Below are positions 8,760-18,176 of a DNA stretch of 64,000 nucleotides, in pieces. A program made the position numbers and the translations under genes. The notes below the pieces were generated by a model. That model was not told where the DNA came from and made no database searches. It saw only the letters and a program-made list of their open reading frames with translations. The DNA is from Nevskia soli DSM 19509 (GTDB lineage Bacteria > Pseudomonadota > Gammaproteobacteria > Nevskiales > Nevskiaceae), in NCBI RefSeq assembly GCF_000711955.1, contig NZ_JONR01000020.1:1-64000 (forward strand). Reading direction: 5' to 3'. Each line of letters begins with the position of its first letter. The first letter of the stretch is position 1.

Positions 8760-9740
8760 GTGAAAATATACCAAGCAGCAGCGGCGCTGGTGTTCGGGCT
8801 GATCCTGTCGGCTTCAGCGGAAGCGGCGGTCAAGGCCGCGGCTGTTACCGGAACCGTCAATCCGGTCAACGGCATGCTCAGCACCAGTGGCAATTTCAGT
8901 TACACCTACCCGCAGATCAACGGCACTGCCGTCGCCGTCGCCGCCGGCACCACGGCGTTCAGCGCCACGCTGACCGTCAACGGCGTGGCGCGCACCTACA
9001 TTCTCATGCGCCCCGTCGCCGCGGCCACCGCGGCGCCGCTGCTGATCCTGCTGCATCCGATCAATACCACGCCGATGCAGATGGCCAACCTGACCAAGGT
9101 CATCAATTTCGTCGCCACGCAGAACTTCTGGGTGGTGCTGCCGCAGGCCGTCAACGGCCAATGGGAAGACGATATCAGCCGCAGCGGCACGGACGATACC
9201 AACTTCATCTCCGCCCTCATCGACAGCCTGGTCACGCAGGGCGCGGACGCCACCCGCGTCTATGCCGCCGGTTATTCCGACGGCGCCTTCATGAGCGAAC
9301 GTCTGGCCTGCGAGCTGTCCACCAAGATCGCGGCCTTCGGCATCGACGCCGGGGCGGTGATCGCCAATTCCCCCACCTACTGCAAGCCGGCGGTGCAGCG
9401 CCCCAAGCTCTACATCATGGGCACCAACGATCCCATCGTGCCCTACAACGGCGGCAGGCTGGGTGTGGATTCGGCGGCCGCGAGCATGGCCTTCTGGGTC
9501 GGCCTGCAGCATTGCGGCGGCACCGTGGCCAGCATGCTGCCGACCCTGGTCAGCGACGGCACCACGGTGCAGCTGACCGACTACACCGGCTGCACCGCCG
9601 GCAACGATCTGCGCCTGTACACGGTCTACAACGGCGGCCACGCCTGGCCCAACGGCATCACCCAGACGGCCGGCAAAACCACCCAGAACCTGGATGCCAC
9701 CGGCATCATCTGGAGCTTCGCCAGCGCCTATCACCGCTGA
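8760..9740 (+). CDS. secreted PHB-depolymerase/feruloyl-esterase-like hydrolase (LpqC family)
   Basis: An exported alpha/beta hydrolase of 326 residues, related to esterase family CE1 and PHB depolymerases. A signal peptide is visible (Lys then AAAALVFGLILSASAEA). The catalytic Ser lies in GYSDG near residue 173, Asp in GTNDP near 223 and His in GGHAWP near 294; several cysteines could form disulphides. The GTG at 8760 is preferred over the in-frame ATG at 8745 because GGAGGGG (8749-8755) sits at correct spacing for the GTG and would lie inside the coding region otherwise. Probable substrates are short-chain polyesters or phenolic esters. Confidence 0.82.
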   Translation: MKIYQAAAALVFGLILSASAEAAVKAAAVTGTVNPVNGMLSTSGNFSYTYPQINGTAVAVAAGTTAFSATLTVNGVARTYILMRPVAAATAAPLLILLHPINTTPMQMANLTKVINFVATQNFWVVLPQAVNGQWEDDISRSGTDDTNFISALIDSLVTQGADATRVYAAGYSDGAFMSERLACELSTKIAAFGIDAGAVIANSPTYCKPAVQRPKLYIMGTNDPIVPYNGGRLGVDSAAASMAFWVGLQHCGGTVASMLPTLVSDGTTVQLTDYTGCTAGNDLRLYTVYNGGHAWPNGITQTAGKTTQNLDATGIIWSFASAYHR

Positions 9741-9816
9741 GGGTCCGCAAGCTCCCCAATCGCGTTGCGCCCCGGGCACGGAAACTGCACGGGGCGCACA
9801 CGATCGGAGGGGAACC

Positions 9817-10665
9817 ATGTCACAGCAACAGACGCTTGAAAGAAAAGCACTCGATGCCGTCGCCGAAGGCTTCCGGCTCAATGCGCTGAAATTGCCCTCG
9901 CTGCCGGAGGTGACGGCGCAGGTGCGGGCCATCGCCGCGGACCCCGATGCCACCGTCGAAGATCTGGCGCAGCAGCTGGTGCGCGACGCCGCCTTGACGG
10001 CGCGCCTGATCCGCGTCGCCAACAGCCCCTTGCTGCGCGGCCGCATGGAAGTGCGCACCCTGCCGCAGGCGATCACCCGGCTGGGTTTCTACTACGTGCG
10101 CGACCTGGTTACCGCCTTGGCCCTGGAGCATGCCTTCGAGCCGCGCTCCCCGGTCACCCGGCAGTTGCAGCAGCGCATCTCGCGCCGCAGCAAGGATGTC
10201 GCCGCGGTGAGCCAGGTGCTGGCGCGGCACTGCACCGGCCTGGCCCCGGAGCAGGCCCTGCTCGCCGGCCTGCTGCATTTCATCGGCGCCTTGCCGTTGC
10301 TCGCCGCGGTGGAGGATGAGCAGCTCGGGCATGTGGATGCGGCAGCCTTGTTCGCCATGATCGAAAGCCGGCATGCCGAGGTCGGCGGCAGGATTCTGCG
10401 CCACTGGCGTTTCCCGGAGGACATCGCCGGCGTACCGGAAGCCTATGGTGATCCGTCCCGCGCAAGCGGCGATACGCCGGATTTTGCCGATATCGTTGCC
10501 GTGGCCTGCCTGTTGTCCAGGCCCCTGGAACAGATCGGAGCGGAGATCGCGGAATGGAATGATTTCGCGCCCGCGCAAAGGCTGGGACTGGAAAGTGCCG
10601 CCGCGTTTTATAGCAGTGACGCCATGCAGATCGATTTGCAGAAGAGCATGGGGATGCTCAACTGA
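9817..10665 (+). CDS. HDOD domain protein
   Basis: 282 residues containing an HDOD (HD-related output) domain over about residues 15-215: LPSLPEVTAQVRAI, DLAQQLVRDAALTARLIRVANSP and RTLPQAITRLGF are typical. HDOD modules act in signal transduction and often serve c-di-GMP, stress or motility circuits; no partner domain is attached here. The ATG at 9817 follows GGAGGGG, and the longer frame upstream overlaps the preceding gene without support. The gene stands alone between a secreted esterase and a convergent peptidase. Confidence 0.85.
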   Translation: MSQQQTLERKALDAVAEGFRLNALKLPSLPEVTAQVRAIAADPDATVEDLAQQLVRDAALTARLIRVANSPLLRGRMEVRTLPQAITRLGFYYVRDLVTALALEHAFEPRSPVTRQLQQRISRRSKDVAAVSQVLARHCTGLAPEQALLAGLLHFIGALPLLAAVEDEQLGHVDAAALFAMIESRHAEVGGRILRHWRFPEDIAGVPEAYGDPSRASGDTPDFADIVAVACLLSRPLEQIGAEIAEWNDFAPAQRLGLESAAAFYSSDAMQIDLQKSMGMLN

Positions 10666-10706
10666 TCCGGGAAAGCCCGGGAGATTCAGGGGAGTCCGCA
10701 AGGTGC

Positions 10707-10740
10707 CTTACGCGCGGGCCCGTAACGGCCCGCGCGTAAG
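10707..10740. terminator. perfect 14-bp inverted repeat between convergent genes
   Basis: CTTACGCGCGGGCC (10707-10720) and its exact complement (10727-10740) flank a six-base loop, between the stops of the HDOD gene (+) and the S9 peptidase gene (-). There is no adjacent T-tract on either side, so it is a plausible two-way but not canonical intrinsic terminator. Confidence 0.5.
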
Positions 10741-10787
10741 CTCACCCGCACGCTATGGTGCGATTAAAAAACGTAACGGCACCGAGC

Positions 10788-12884
10788 TTACTCCGCAGCC
10801 GTCCACTTCTTGATCCACGCTTCCACCGTGTCGTGCCACTGAAGGCTGTTCTGCGGCTTCTGCACCCAGTGGCTCTCTTCCGGGAAGGTCAGGAACTGGC
10901 TGGGAATGCCGCGGCGCTGCAGCACGGTGAAGGCAGCGATGCCCTGTTCCAGCGGAATGCGGAAGTCGTTGCCGCTATGGACTACCAGCATCGGCACCTT
11001 CCAGTCGGCGACGTGGTTGATCGGGTTGAAGCGTTCGTAGTTTTCCGGCTTCTGCCACTGCGTGCCCTGGTTCTCCCATTCGTCGAACCATAGCTCCTCG
11101 GTAGAATAGGCCATGGCGCGGTTGTCGAAGACGCCATCGTGGTTGACCAGGCACTTCCATGGTGTATTCCAGTTGCCGGCGATCCAGTTGATCATGTAGC
11201 CGCCGTAGCTGGCGCCGAGGGCGCAGGCGTGGTTGCCGTCGAGGAAGGAATACTTCGCCAGCGCCGCCGCCCAGCCCTTCTGCAGGTCTTCCAGCGGGCG
11301 GTCGCCCCAGTGGCCGGTGATGGCGTCGGTGAACGCCTGGCCATAACCGGTGGAACCGTGGAAATCGATGGTGACGACGGCGAAGCCGGCGCCGGCATAG
11401 GTCTGCGGATTCCAGCGGTAATGGAAGTCGTTGAGCCAGGAGCCCTGCGGGCCGCCGTGAATCAGGAAGGCTACCGGGTACTTCTTGCCCGGCACATAGT
11501 TGGCCGGCTTCACCACATAACCCTGCACGGTATCGTCGTTCCAGCCCTTGAACTGGAAGAACTCGTAATCGCCGAAGGCGACGTTCTTGAGTTTTTCGGT
11601 GTTGAACGCAGTGAGGCGCGTGGCCTTGCCGCCGCCTTTCAGGCGGAACAGGTCGGCCGGGGATTTCAGCGTATCGCGCGAGAAAAAGATGCTGTCGCCG
11701 GCGACGGTGTAGGCGCTGACATTGCCTTCGCCGACCAGCTTCTTCACCTTGCCGCTGCGGATGTCGATGCTGAACAGCGGGTGCTCGCCATTGTCGTCGG
11801 CCAGGGCGTAGATGCTGTGGCCGTCTTCGGACAGGCGGATGGACCCGGCGGAGCGATCCCACTCCGGATCGACTTCGCGCTTCTTGCCGCTGGCCAGGTC
11901 CAGTTCCATGATGCCGAAGCGGTCGGCTTCGAACGTCGGGCGCTTCATCGCCAGGTAATAGAGCTTGCTGCCGTCCTTCGAGACCGCCGGGTTGGCGTCC
12001 CAGGCCGGGTTGTCCGCGGTCAGGTTTTTGGGCGCACTGCCGCCTGCGGTTGGCACGGAATAGATGTCGAAGTTCGTCGACCAGGGCTCGCTGTTGCCGG
12101 CGATGCGCACGCCGAAATACACCGTCTTGCCGTCCGGCGAGAAGCAATACTCGGACTCGTCGCCGAAGGGCTTGGAAGGAACGTCACCATCGATCCCCCC
12201 ATTGGCGTCGCGCGTAATCCAGCGCGGCGCGGCGCTGACCGTGCCTTCTTCATCCAGGTCGGCGATGAACAGCTGCGAACGGCGGCCGTCGGCCCAGGTA
12301 TCCCAGTGGCGGATGAACAGGCGGTTGTAGACCGTGCCGGTGGCCTTGTTCGCTTCCTTGTCGTCCAGACGTTTCTTGGTGCAGGCCAGATCGGCGCAAT
12401 CGGTGAACACGTCGATCGACAGCGCCAGGCGCTTGCCGTCCGGCGCGATGATGAAATTGTTCACGTCCAGCGGCAGGCTGGTGACCTGGCGGGCCTCGCC
12501 CATGCCGGCGTCCAGGCGCCAGATCTGGGTGCCGCCGGAACGCGAGGACAGAAAGTACAGGGCCTTGCCATCCGGCGACCAGCGCGGCGTATCGGCGTTG
12601 CTGCCCTTGGCCGTAAGGCGCTCGGGTTGCGCGTCCTTGCCCTGCAGCGACAGCCGCCAGATGCTGCGCACACCCTTGTTGGCGGCCAGGTCGGTTTCGC
12701 GGACCGAGAACACCAGGGTCTTGCCGTCGGGCGAGACCTGCGGATCGGAAACGCGGTCCAGCGTCACCAGGTCGTGCGAATTGAAGGGGCGGGGAGCCGG
12801 CGTGGCGGCAATAGTGATCATGGGCAAAGCCAAAGCCAAAGCCAATATTAAAGTGGGGGCGGCGGCAAGCCGGGAAAGACGCAT
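10788..12884 (-). CDS. secreted S9-family (prolyl oligopeptidase/acylaminoacyl-type) peptidase
   Basis: 698 residues with a signal peptide (MRLSRLAAAPTLILALALA), so periplasmic. The N-terminal half is a beta-propeller with WD40-like/TolB-type repeats (recurring SPDGK motifs), and the C-terminal third is the S9 catalytic domain: Ser in GASYGGY near 558, Asp in HSGNDFRIP near 636, His in EESHWV near 670. It removes dipeptides or acylated residues from peptides. The ATG at 12884 follows GAGGA at 8 bases and begins the signal peptide; an upstream in-frame ATG (12917) lacks support. It is divergent from an oligopeptide (OPT) transporter gene, consistent with a joint role in peptide use. Confidence 0.9.
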   Translation of the reverse strand: MRLSRLAAAPTLILALALALPMITIAATPAPRPFNSHDLVTLDRVSDPQVSPDGKTLVFSVRETDLAANKGVRSIWRLSLQGKDAQPERLTAKGSNADTPRWSPDGKALYFLSSRSGGTQIWRLDAGMGEARQVTSLPLDVNNFIIAPDGKRLALSIDVFTDCADLACTKKRLDDKEANKATGTVYNRLFIRHWDTWADGRRSQLFIADLDEEGTVSAAPRWITRDANGGIDGDVPSKPFGDESEYCFSPDGKTVYFGVRIAGNSEPWSTNFDIYSVPTAGGSAPKNLTADNPAWDANPAVSKDGSKLYYLAMKRPTFEADRFGIMELDLASGKKREVDPEWDRSAGSIRLSEDGHSIYALADDNGEHPLFSIDIRSGKVKKLVGEGNVSAYTVAGDSIFFSRDTLKSPADLFRLKGGGKATRLTAFNTEKLKNVAFGDYEFFQFKGWNDDTVQGYVVKPANYVPGKKYPVAFLIHGGPQGSWLNDFHYRWNPQTYAGAGFAVVTIDFHGSTGYGQAFTDAITGHWGDRPLEDLQKGWAAALAKYSFLDGNHACALGASYGGYMINWIAGNWNTPWKCLVNHDGVFDNRAMAYSTEELWFDEWENQGTQWQKPENYERFNPINHVADWKVPMLVVHSGNDFRIPLEQGIAAFTVLQRRGIPSQFLTFPEESHWVQKPQNSLQWHDTVEAWIKKWTAAE

Positions 12885-13057
12885 GCGGGTGTCCTCAATG
12901 GATGTGCGATGCAGCATGAAGCTGTCGCGAGTGCCGGCATGGTACGGCTTTCGCGGTACACGCCGCTATACTCGGACCATACGGCGGCAGCCCGGCCTCG
13001 GGGGCAAGAAACAGGTACGGGCGATATCGCGATAAAACCATCATTGGAGACAACCTG

Positions 13058-15052
13058 GTGCCTGCAACCAAACCGCCCGGCGCGGAACCGCGTACCGAAC
13101 TGAGCTTCCGCGGCCTCGTCCTGGGAGCGATCATCACGGTGGTGTTCACCGCCGCCAACGTGTTTTTCGGCCTCAAGGCCGGCCTCACCTTCGCCTCCTC
13201 CATTCCGGCGGCGGTGATCTCCATGGCGGTGCTGCGCGGCTTCAAGGGCGTCACCATCCAGGAGAACAACATCGTACAGACCGTCGCCTCGGCGGCCGGC
13301 ACCCTGTCCTCCATCATCTTCGTGCTGCCCGGCCTGATCATGATCGGCTGGTGGACCGGCTTCCCCTACTGGGAATCGTTCTGGATCTGCGCCCTCGGCG
13401 GCATCCTCGGCGTGATGTATTCGATCCCGCTGCGCCGCGCCCTGGTGACCAATTCCGACCTGCCCTATCCGGAAGGCGTGGCCTGTGCCGAGGTGCTCAA
13501 GGTCGGCGCCGGTTCGGGTGAGGCCGGCGCGGAGGGCAGCAAGGACGGCCTGCTGGCTGTGGTGGTCGGTTCGATCGTGTCGGCGGTGTTCTACCTGATC
13601 ACCGCCACCCAGGTGTTCGCCAGCGACTTCGTGGATTACTTCCGCATCCGCGGCGGCAATTCAATCAGTGGTTACGATTTCGGCCTGTCTCTGGCCCTGT
13701 TCGGGGTGGGCCACCTGGTCGGCCTGTCCTGCGGCATCGCCATGCTGGTCGGCGCGCTGGTCACCTGGGCCGGGCTGATGCCCTGGCTGACCGCGCTGCA
13801 TCCGGATCCCGGTGCGGCGGCGGACGTGGCGCTGGCCACCTGGAAGCACCAGGCGCGCTTCATCGGCGCCGGCACCATCGGCATCTCCGCCATCTGGACC
13901 CTGCTCAAGCTGGTCAAGCCGGTGGCCAGCGGCCTGGCCTCGGCCATGGCGGCTTCGCGGGTGCGCAAGGCCGGCCAGGGCGCCACCCTGCCGCGCACCG
14001 AACAGGACATCCCCATCGGCCTGGTCGGCCTGATCTCGCTGGTCTGCCTGGCCCCCATCACCTGGCTGCTGGCCCGTTTCGCCAATGAAAGCGGGCTCGG
14101 CGACCATGTCCTGTCGCTGGTGCTGGGCGGCCTGATCTACGTGGTGCTGATGAGCTTCCTGGTGTCCGCGGTATGCGGCTACATGGCGGGACTGATCGGC
14201 TCCTCCAACAGCCCCCTGTCCGGCGTCGGCATCCTGGTGGTGATCGGCGCGGCCCTGCTGCTGGTGTTCGGCATCAAGCCCCTGCTCGGCGGCAACGGCG
14301 GCGCGGCCCTGGTGGCCTTCGCCCTGTTCATCACCTCGGTGGTGTTCGCCGTGGCGACCATCGCCAACAACAACCTGCAGGATCTGAAGACCGGGCAACT
14401 GGTCGATGCCACGCCGTGGAAACAGCAGGTGGCCCTGGTCATCGGCGTGGTTGCCGGCGCCGCGGTGATCCCGCCGGTGCTGGACCTGCTGAATCACGCC
14501 TACGGCTTTTCCGGCGTGCCCGGTGCCAATCCGGTCAACGCCCTGGCGGCACCGCAGGCGGCCCTGATTTCGGCCCTGGCCAAGGGCGTGATCGAGGGGC
14601 AGCTCGACTGGAACCTGATCGAATACGGCGTCGCCATCGGCGTCGGCATCATCCTCGTCGACGAAATCCTCGGGCGCACCACCCGCAAGCTGCGGGTGCC
14701 GCCCCTGGCGGTGGGTCTGGGCATGTACCTGCCGCTGGTGGTGACCCTGATGATCGTGGTCGGCGCCGTCGTCGGCTGGTGGTACGACAAGCGCGCCGAG
14801 CGCGAGTCTGATGCCGAAGGCGCCAAGCAGCTCGGCGTACTGCTCGCCTCCGGCCTGATTGTCGGCGAAAGCCTGCTGGGCGTGATCCTCGCCGGCGTGG
14901 TGGTGGCGTCCGGCAAGGACACGCCGCTGGCCCTGGTGGGCGACAGCTTCGCCAACGCAGCGCAATGGATCGGCCTGGCGGCCTTTGCGCTGACCGTCGC
15001 CGCGCTCTACCGCTGGCTGGGTCGCTTGCACCAGGGCCGGGCGAAGGCCTGA
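13058..15052 (+). CDS. OPT family oligopeptide transporter
   Basis: A very hydrophobic 664-residue protein with roughly 14-16 membrane spans; it begins ELSFRGLVLGAIITVVFTAANVFFGLKAGLTFASSIP and continues with SAAGTLSSIIFVLPG and NSDLPYPEGVACAEVLKVG, hallmark OPT segments. It is predicted to import small peptides, or possibly metal chelates as in other OPT branches. The GTG at 13058 follows GGAGA at ~9 bases. The divergent neighbour is an exported S9 peptidase, whose products it could take up (inference). Confidence 0.92.
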   Translation: MPATKPPGAEPRTELSFRGLVLGAIITVVFTAANVFFGLKAGLTFASSIPAAVISMAVLRGFKGVTIQENNIVQTVASAAGTLSSIIFVLPGLIMIGWWTGFPYWESFWICALGGILGVMYSIPLRRALVTNSDLPYPEGVACAEVLKVGAGSGEAGAEGSKDGLLAVVVGSIVSAVFYLITATQVFASDFVDYFRIRGGNSISGYDFGLSLALFGVGHLVGLSCGIAMLVGALVTWAGLMPWLTALHPDPGAAADVALATWKHQARFIGAGTIGISAIWTLLKLVKPVASGLASAMAASRVRKAGQGATLPRTEQDIPIGLVGLISLVCLAPITWLLARFANESGLGDHVLSLVLGGLIYVVLMSFLVSAVCGYMAGLIGSSNSPLSGVGILVVIGAALLLVFGIKPLLGGNGGAALVAFALFITSVVFAVATIANNNLQDLKTGQLVDATPWKQQVALVIGVVAGAAVIPPVLDLLNHAYGFSGVPGANPVNALAAPQAALISALAKGVIEGQLDWNLIEYGVAIGVGIILVDEILGRTTRKLRVPPLAVGLGMYLPLVVTLMIVVGAVVGWWYDKRAERESDAEGAKQLGVLLASGLIVGESLLGVILAGVVVASGKDTPLALVGDSFANAAQWIGLAAFALTVAALYRWLGRLHQGRAKA

Positions 15053-15095
15053 GGTTTTGACCGGGCCTCGTGCCGGCTGAGCCCGGTGCGAGGTT

Positions 15096-16607
15096 TCAAG
15101 CCTTTTTGCGGCGCCGGCTGCGCAGTGCCGCCAGCGGCGCCAGCAGCAGGCTCAGCGAAATCGGCCAGGCACCGCCGCTGCCACCTCCACTTTCACCGCC
15201 AGTGCCCTGCGTCGCGGCGCTACCGCCGACAACGCTGCAATCGGTTGATGCCGGGCTATCTCCCGGATTGCGCCCGGCCACGCACTTCGCGCCGGTATTG
15301 TTCGGATCCAGGTGCGCCTTGAGCTGGCCGCTGGCGAGGGCCTGCGCGGTCCAGGCCACGTCGAGCCGGCCGAATACATCGTCACCGCCCGGGCTGGCGC
15401 AGGACGAAGAGCCGCCGGACAACACGCCGATCAGGTGGTGGTTGCTGTTGTAGAGGCCGGAGCCGGACGAGCCATCCTCGGTGATGCCGAGGGACCACAC
15501 CACGTCCCAGGCCTGCACCGTGCGCAAGGTGTTTTGCAGTTGCACGGTGACCTTGCTGGTGGGGCGGCTGAACAGGCTGATCTTCTTGACGTCGCCGCCG
15601 GGCTGGTGGATGTCCGCGCCGGACGTGGCGGGGGTGCCGGTGACGTCCCAGCCGGCGTACCAGACGTTGTAGGACGGATCCGGGGTCTGATTGAGCTGGA
15701 TCAGGGTGAAGTCCGCGCCCGAGTCCCCGGCAATCAGCTTGGCACCGCTCTGGGTGTGGTTGAGCGGTCCGGCGCCGCCGCTGCAGCCGCTGGCCTGGTA
15801 GTTCCAATACACCACAACCGATGAGGCCGGGGTGGTCAGCGTCTGGCCGACCTCACAGTGATTGGCGGTGAGGAAGAACGGCGTGTTGTCCCCCGGCACG
15901 TCGTTGACCAATTGTCCCGTGCAGATGAACTGGTTGCCCACCGTATAGGTCGCCACCGCGCGTGCCTCGTTGCCCCAGTCGTTGCCGGCCGGGCACGCGA
16001 TGTTGACCTCGCAGGACGCTGCCGCGCCGCCGCCCGGAATGGCCCGGGGCTCCGCGATTCCCGCCGCCGCCGCGGAGAAATCGCGGAAGCCGTGGCCGAC
16101 CCGGGCCAGTTCGAGTTGCAATGCGTCGCGCGCGGCCGTCGGCACCCGCGCCTCGATGACCGCTTCGGCGCCAGGCACGATGGCGGTCCACAGCCGGCCC
16201 TCCGGGGTCTCGCTGGTGGCGGTATAAGGGCCCTGCATCAGTTGGCCCCGGGCGTCGTAGATCAGCAGCTCACCGCCGGCGGGCATGCGGAACCTGGAGA
16301 ATTCGAAACCCAGCGACTGCGCGCCCGCCGAACCGACACGCAGGCGCCAGGACGAGGTATCGGCGTCCAGCGTTTCCCAGCGTCCGTCAGAGAGGGTCAG
16401 CGGCAGATCCATCGTCACCGCGAACTGCAGCGGGCGGCTCTTGCCTTGCTCCGCCGTCGCCACGACCTTGGCCACGGCCGCGCCATCGAGGGCGAAGCGG
16501 GGCACCGCGTCGAGTGCATGCAGGTTGGCTTGCGGCTGCGTCGCGGCATGGGCCTGCCCCAGCACCAGAAGGCCCGACAGCAACAGGATGCGCCCCATCA
16601 TCGCCAT
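15096..16607 (-). CDS. secreted trypsin-fold serine protease with probable GlyGly-CTERM sorting tail
   Basis: 503 residues: signal peptide (GRILLLSGLLVLGQAHA), a pro-region to about 200, then a chymotrypsin-fold domain resembling lysyl endopeptidase-type enzymes. His lies in FFLTANHC near 250, Asp in GADFTLIQL near 298 and the nucleophile in EDGSSGSGLY near 379, with many cysteines. The tail is a Gly/Ser-rich stretch (GGESGGGSGGAWP), a hydrophobic span (ISLSLLLAPLAAL) and a basic end (RSRRRKKA). This order matches the GlyGly-CTERM tripartite signal processed by rhombosortase, usually on type II-secreted proteins. The ATG at 16607 follows GGAGAAGG. Confidence 0.83.
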   Translation of the reverse strand: MAMMGRILLLSGLLVLGQAHAATQPQANLHALDAVPRFALDGAAVAKVVATAEQGKSRPLQFAVTMDLPLTLSDGRWETLDADTSSWRLRVGSAGAQSLGFEFSRFRMPAGGELLIYDARGQLMQGPYTATSETPEGRLWTAIVPGAEAVIEARVPTAARDALQLELARVGHGFRDFSAAAAGIAEPRAIPGGGAAASCEVNIACPAGNDWGNEARAVATYTVGNQFICTGQLVNDVPGDNTPFFLTANHCEVGQTLTTPASSVVVYWNYQASGCSGGAGPLNHTQSGAKLIAGDSGADFTLIQLNQTPDPSYNVWYAGWDVTGTPATSGADIHQPGGDVKKISLFSRPTSKVTVQLQNTLRTVQAWDVVWSLGITEDGSSGSGLYNSNHHLIGVLSGGSSSCASPGGDDVFGRLDVAWTAQALASGQLKAHLDPNNTGAKCVAGRNPGDSPASTDCSVVGGSAATQGTGGESGGGSGGAWPISLSLLLAPLAALRSRRRKKA

Positions 16608-16742
16608 GAGCCTTCTCCCCCGGCAGCCGTCTATATCGGCCTGCCGGAGTTTAGCTCAGAGAGTGAGATCCGCTGTGACAGTCGGCGCGGTACGCCCGCT
16701 TCGCGTCTCAAACCCCGTCGCGTGGCGACCGGGCGATCACGC

Positions 16743-18164
16743 TCAGGGCGTCGGCGGCTTGATCGGCGCTGTCGGCATGGTGTCCGGGATGGTGGCTTCG
16801 CCCGCCGAGATCGGCGGCGACGGCGTCGCTGTTTCCACCACCAGCCGGTCGATCTCCGCCAGGTCGTCTTCGCCCAGGCGCCCCGCATCCTGCTTCAGCG
16901 CGATCAGGCTGTTGAGATAGTTGTAGCGCGACTGGTAGTAGCTCTTCTGCGCGGCGGCCAGGGCCTGCCGTGCGGTCAATACGTCGATCTCGGTGCGGGT
17001 GCCGACCTTCAAGCCCACCTGCGTCGCTTCCAGGCTGGTCTGGTTGGAAATCACCGCCTGCTTGTTGGCCTTGACGCTGGCGATGCCGCTGACCACCCCT
17101 TCGTAGTCGTTGCGGGTGTTCTGGTCCACCGTGCGGCGCTGCAACTCGTACTGCGCCTGCGTCTGCTGGTAGCTGGCCACCGCCTGCCGCACCTGCGAAG
17201 TGACCAGGCCGCCCTGGAAGATGTTCCAGGTCAGGGTCAGCGAGACGGCATCGTCCAGCGTGTCGCTGCCGAACTTGGAGTGCGAGTCGGAGCGGTTGAG
17301 CGAGCCCGTGGCGCCGACCGTGGGCAGGTACTTGCCGCGGTAGATCGACACCTGCTTGCGCGCGACCTCGGCGGCATAGAAGGCCGTCATCAAGTCCGGG
17401 TTATCCTGGCTGGAGGACTTGCTCCACTCCGCCGGGATGGCCGGGTTCGGCGCCACCAGGGGGATATCCTGCTGCAGGTCGGCGATGGCATCCACCGGCT
17501 GGCCGACGATCAGGCCCAGCGCGCGCTTGGCGTTGTCCATCGCGGTGCGGTCGGCGATGACCAGGGCGGTGCTGGTGTCGTAAGAGGCTTGCGCGTTGCG
17601 CACATCCGTGATGGCGGCCAGGCCGACGTCGAATTTCTTCTGCGCCTGTTCCAGCTGCTGCTTGAACGAGGTCTGCGCGTCGAGGTCGGCGCGCAGCGTA
17701 TCCTGCGCGCTCAGCACCGCGAAGTACGCAGCGGCAGTGCGCGAGATCAGGCTCTGCTCGGCGGAGCGGTAGGTGGCCTGCGCTTGCGCCACTTCCTTGT
17801 CGGACTGCGCCACCGTCTGGAACGCCGACCAGTCGAAGATCACCTGATTCAGCGTGAGCGAGTAGCTGCGCGAACTGAACCACTGCACGTCCTTCTGCGG
17901 CGCCGCGCCGGTGCTGTCGATCTGGCTGCTACTGCTCGACAGGACGTGCTGGCGGTCGCGTTCGATCCCGCCCTGGGCCACCACCTGCGGCAACAGCACC
18001 GACCAGGCCTGCGGCTTGGCTTCGATGCTGGCGTCACGCTGATGCACGGCGGCCTGGAAAGTCTGGTCCTGTTCCTGGGCCTGGTGATAGGCATCGAGCA
18101 GGCCGTTGGCCCCGGCCATGGCCGGAACCGAAAACGACAAAGCCCCCAAAATGAGTCGGCGCAT
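16743..18164 (-). CDS. tolC: TolC family outer-membrane efflux protein
   Basis: 473 residues with a signal peptide (MRRLILGALSFSVPAMAGA). The fold is the duplicated TolC helical barrel: alternating long coiled-coil segments (for example ATYRSAEQSLISRTAAAYFAV and LEQAQKKFDVGLAAITDV, repeated later as TSLEATQVGLKVGTRTEIDV). It forms the outer-membrane channel for type I secretion and RND/ABC efflux. The ATG at 18164 follows GAGGGA; a longer upstream frame is not used. The 5' leader holds copy A of the two-hairpin element, ending 13 bases before the ATG. A rhodanese gene lies just upstream on the same strand. The C-terminal tail is Pro/Thr-rich. Confidence 0.93.
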   Translation of the reverse strand: MRRLILGALSFSVPAMAGANGLLDAYHQAQEQDQTFQAAVHQRDASIEAKPQAWSVLLPQVVAQGGIERDRQHVLSSSSSQIDSTGAAPQKDVQWFSSRSYSLTLNQVIFDWSAFQTVAQSDKEVAQAQATYRSAEQSLISRTAAAYFAVLSAQDTLRADLDAQTSFKQQLEQAQKKFDVGLAAITDVRNAQASYDTSTALVIADRTAMDNAKRALGLIVGQPVDAIADLQQDIPLVAPNPAIPAEWSKSSSQDNPDLMTAFYAAEVARKQVSIYRGKYLPTVGATGSLNRSDSHSKFGSDTLDDAVSLTLTWNIFQGGLVTSQVRQAVASYQQTQAQYELQRRTVDQNTRNDYEGVVSGIASVKANKQAVISNQTSLEATQVGLKVGTRTEIDVLTARQALAAAQKSYYQSRYNYLNSLIALKQDAGRLGEDDLAEIDRLVVETATPSPPISAGEATIPDTMPTAPIKPPTP

Positions 18165-18176
18165 GAATCCCTCTGT

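Noticed and set aside
8745..8760. ATG at 8745 as start of the secreted esterase
   Set aside because: The only good ribosome site (GGAGGGG) lies after this ATG and is correctly placed for the GTG at 8760, which also begins the signal peptide.
12825..12845. Short tandem repeat (AAAGCC units) as a phase-variable tract
   Set aside because: It encodes the LALALAL core of a signal peptide in hexamer steps, so slippage would not shift the frame.
11139..12851. 570-codon plus-strand frame opposite the S9 peptidase
   Set aside because: Antisense of a clear peptidase with signal peptide and triad; composition typical of shadows.
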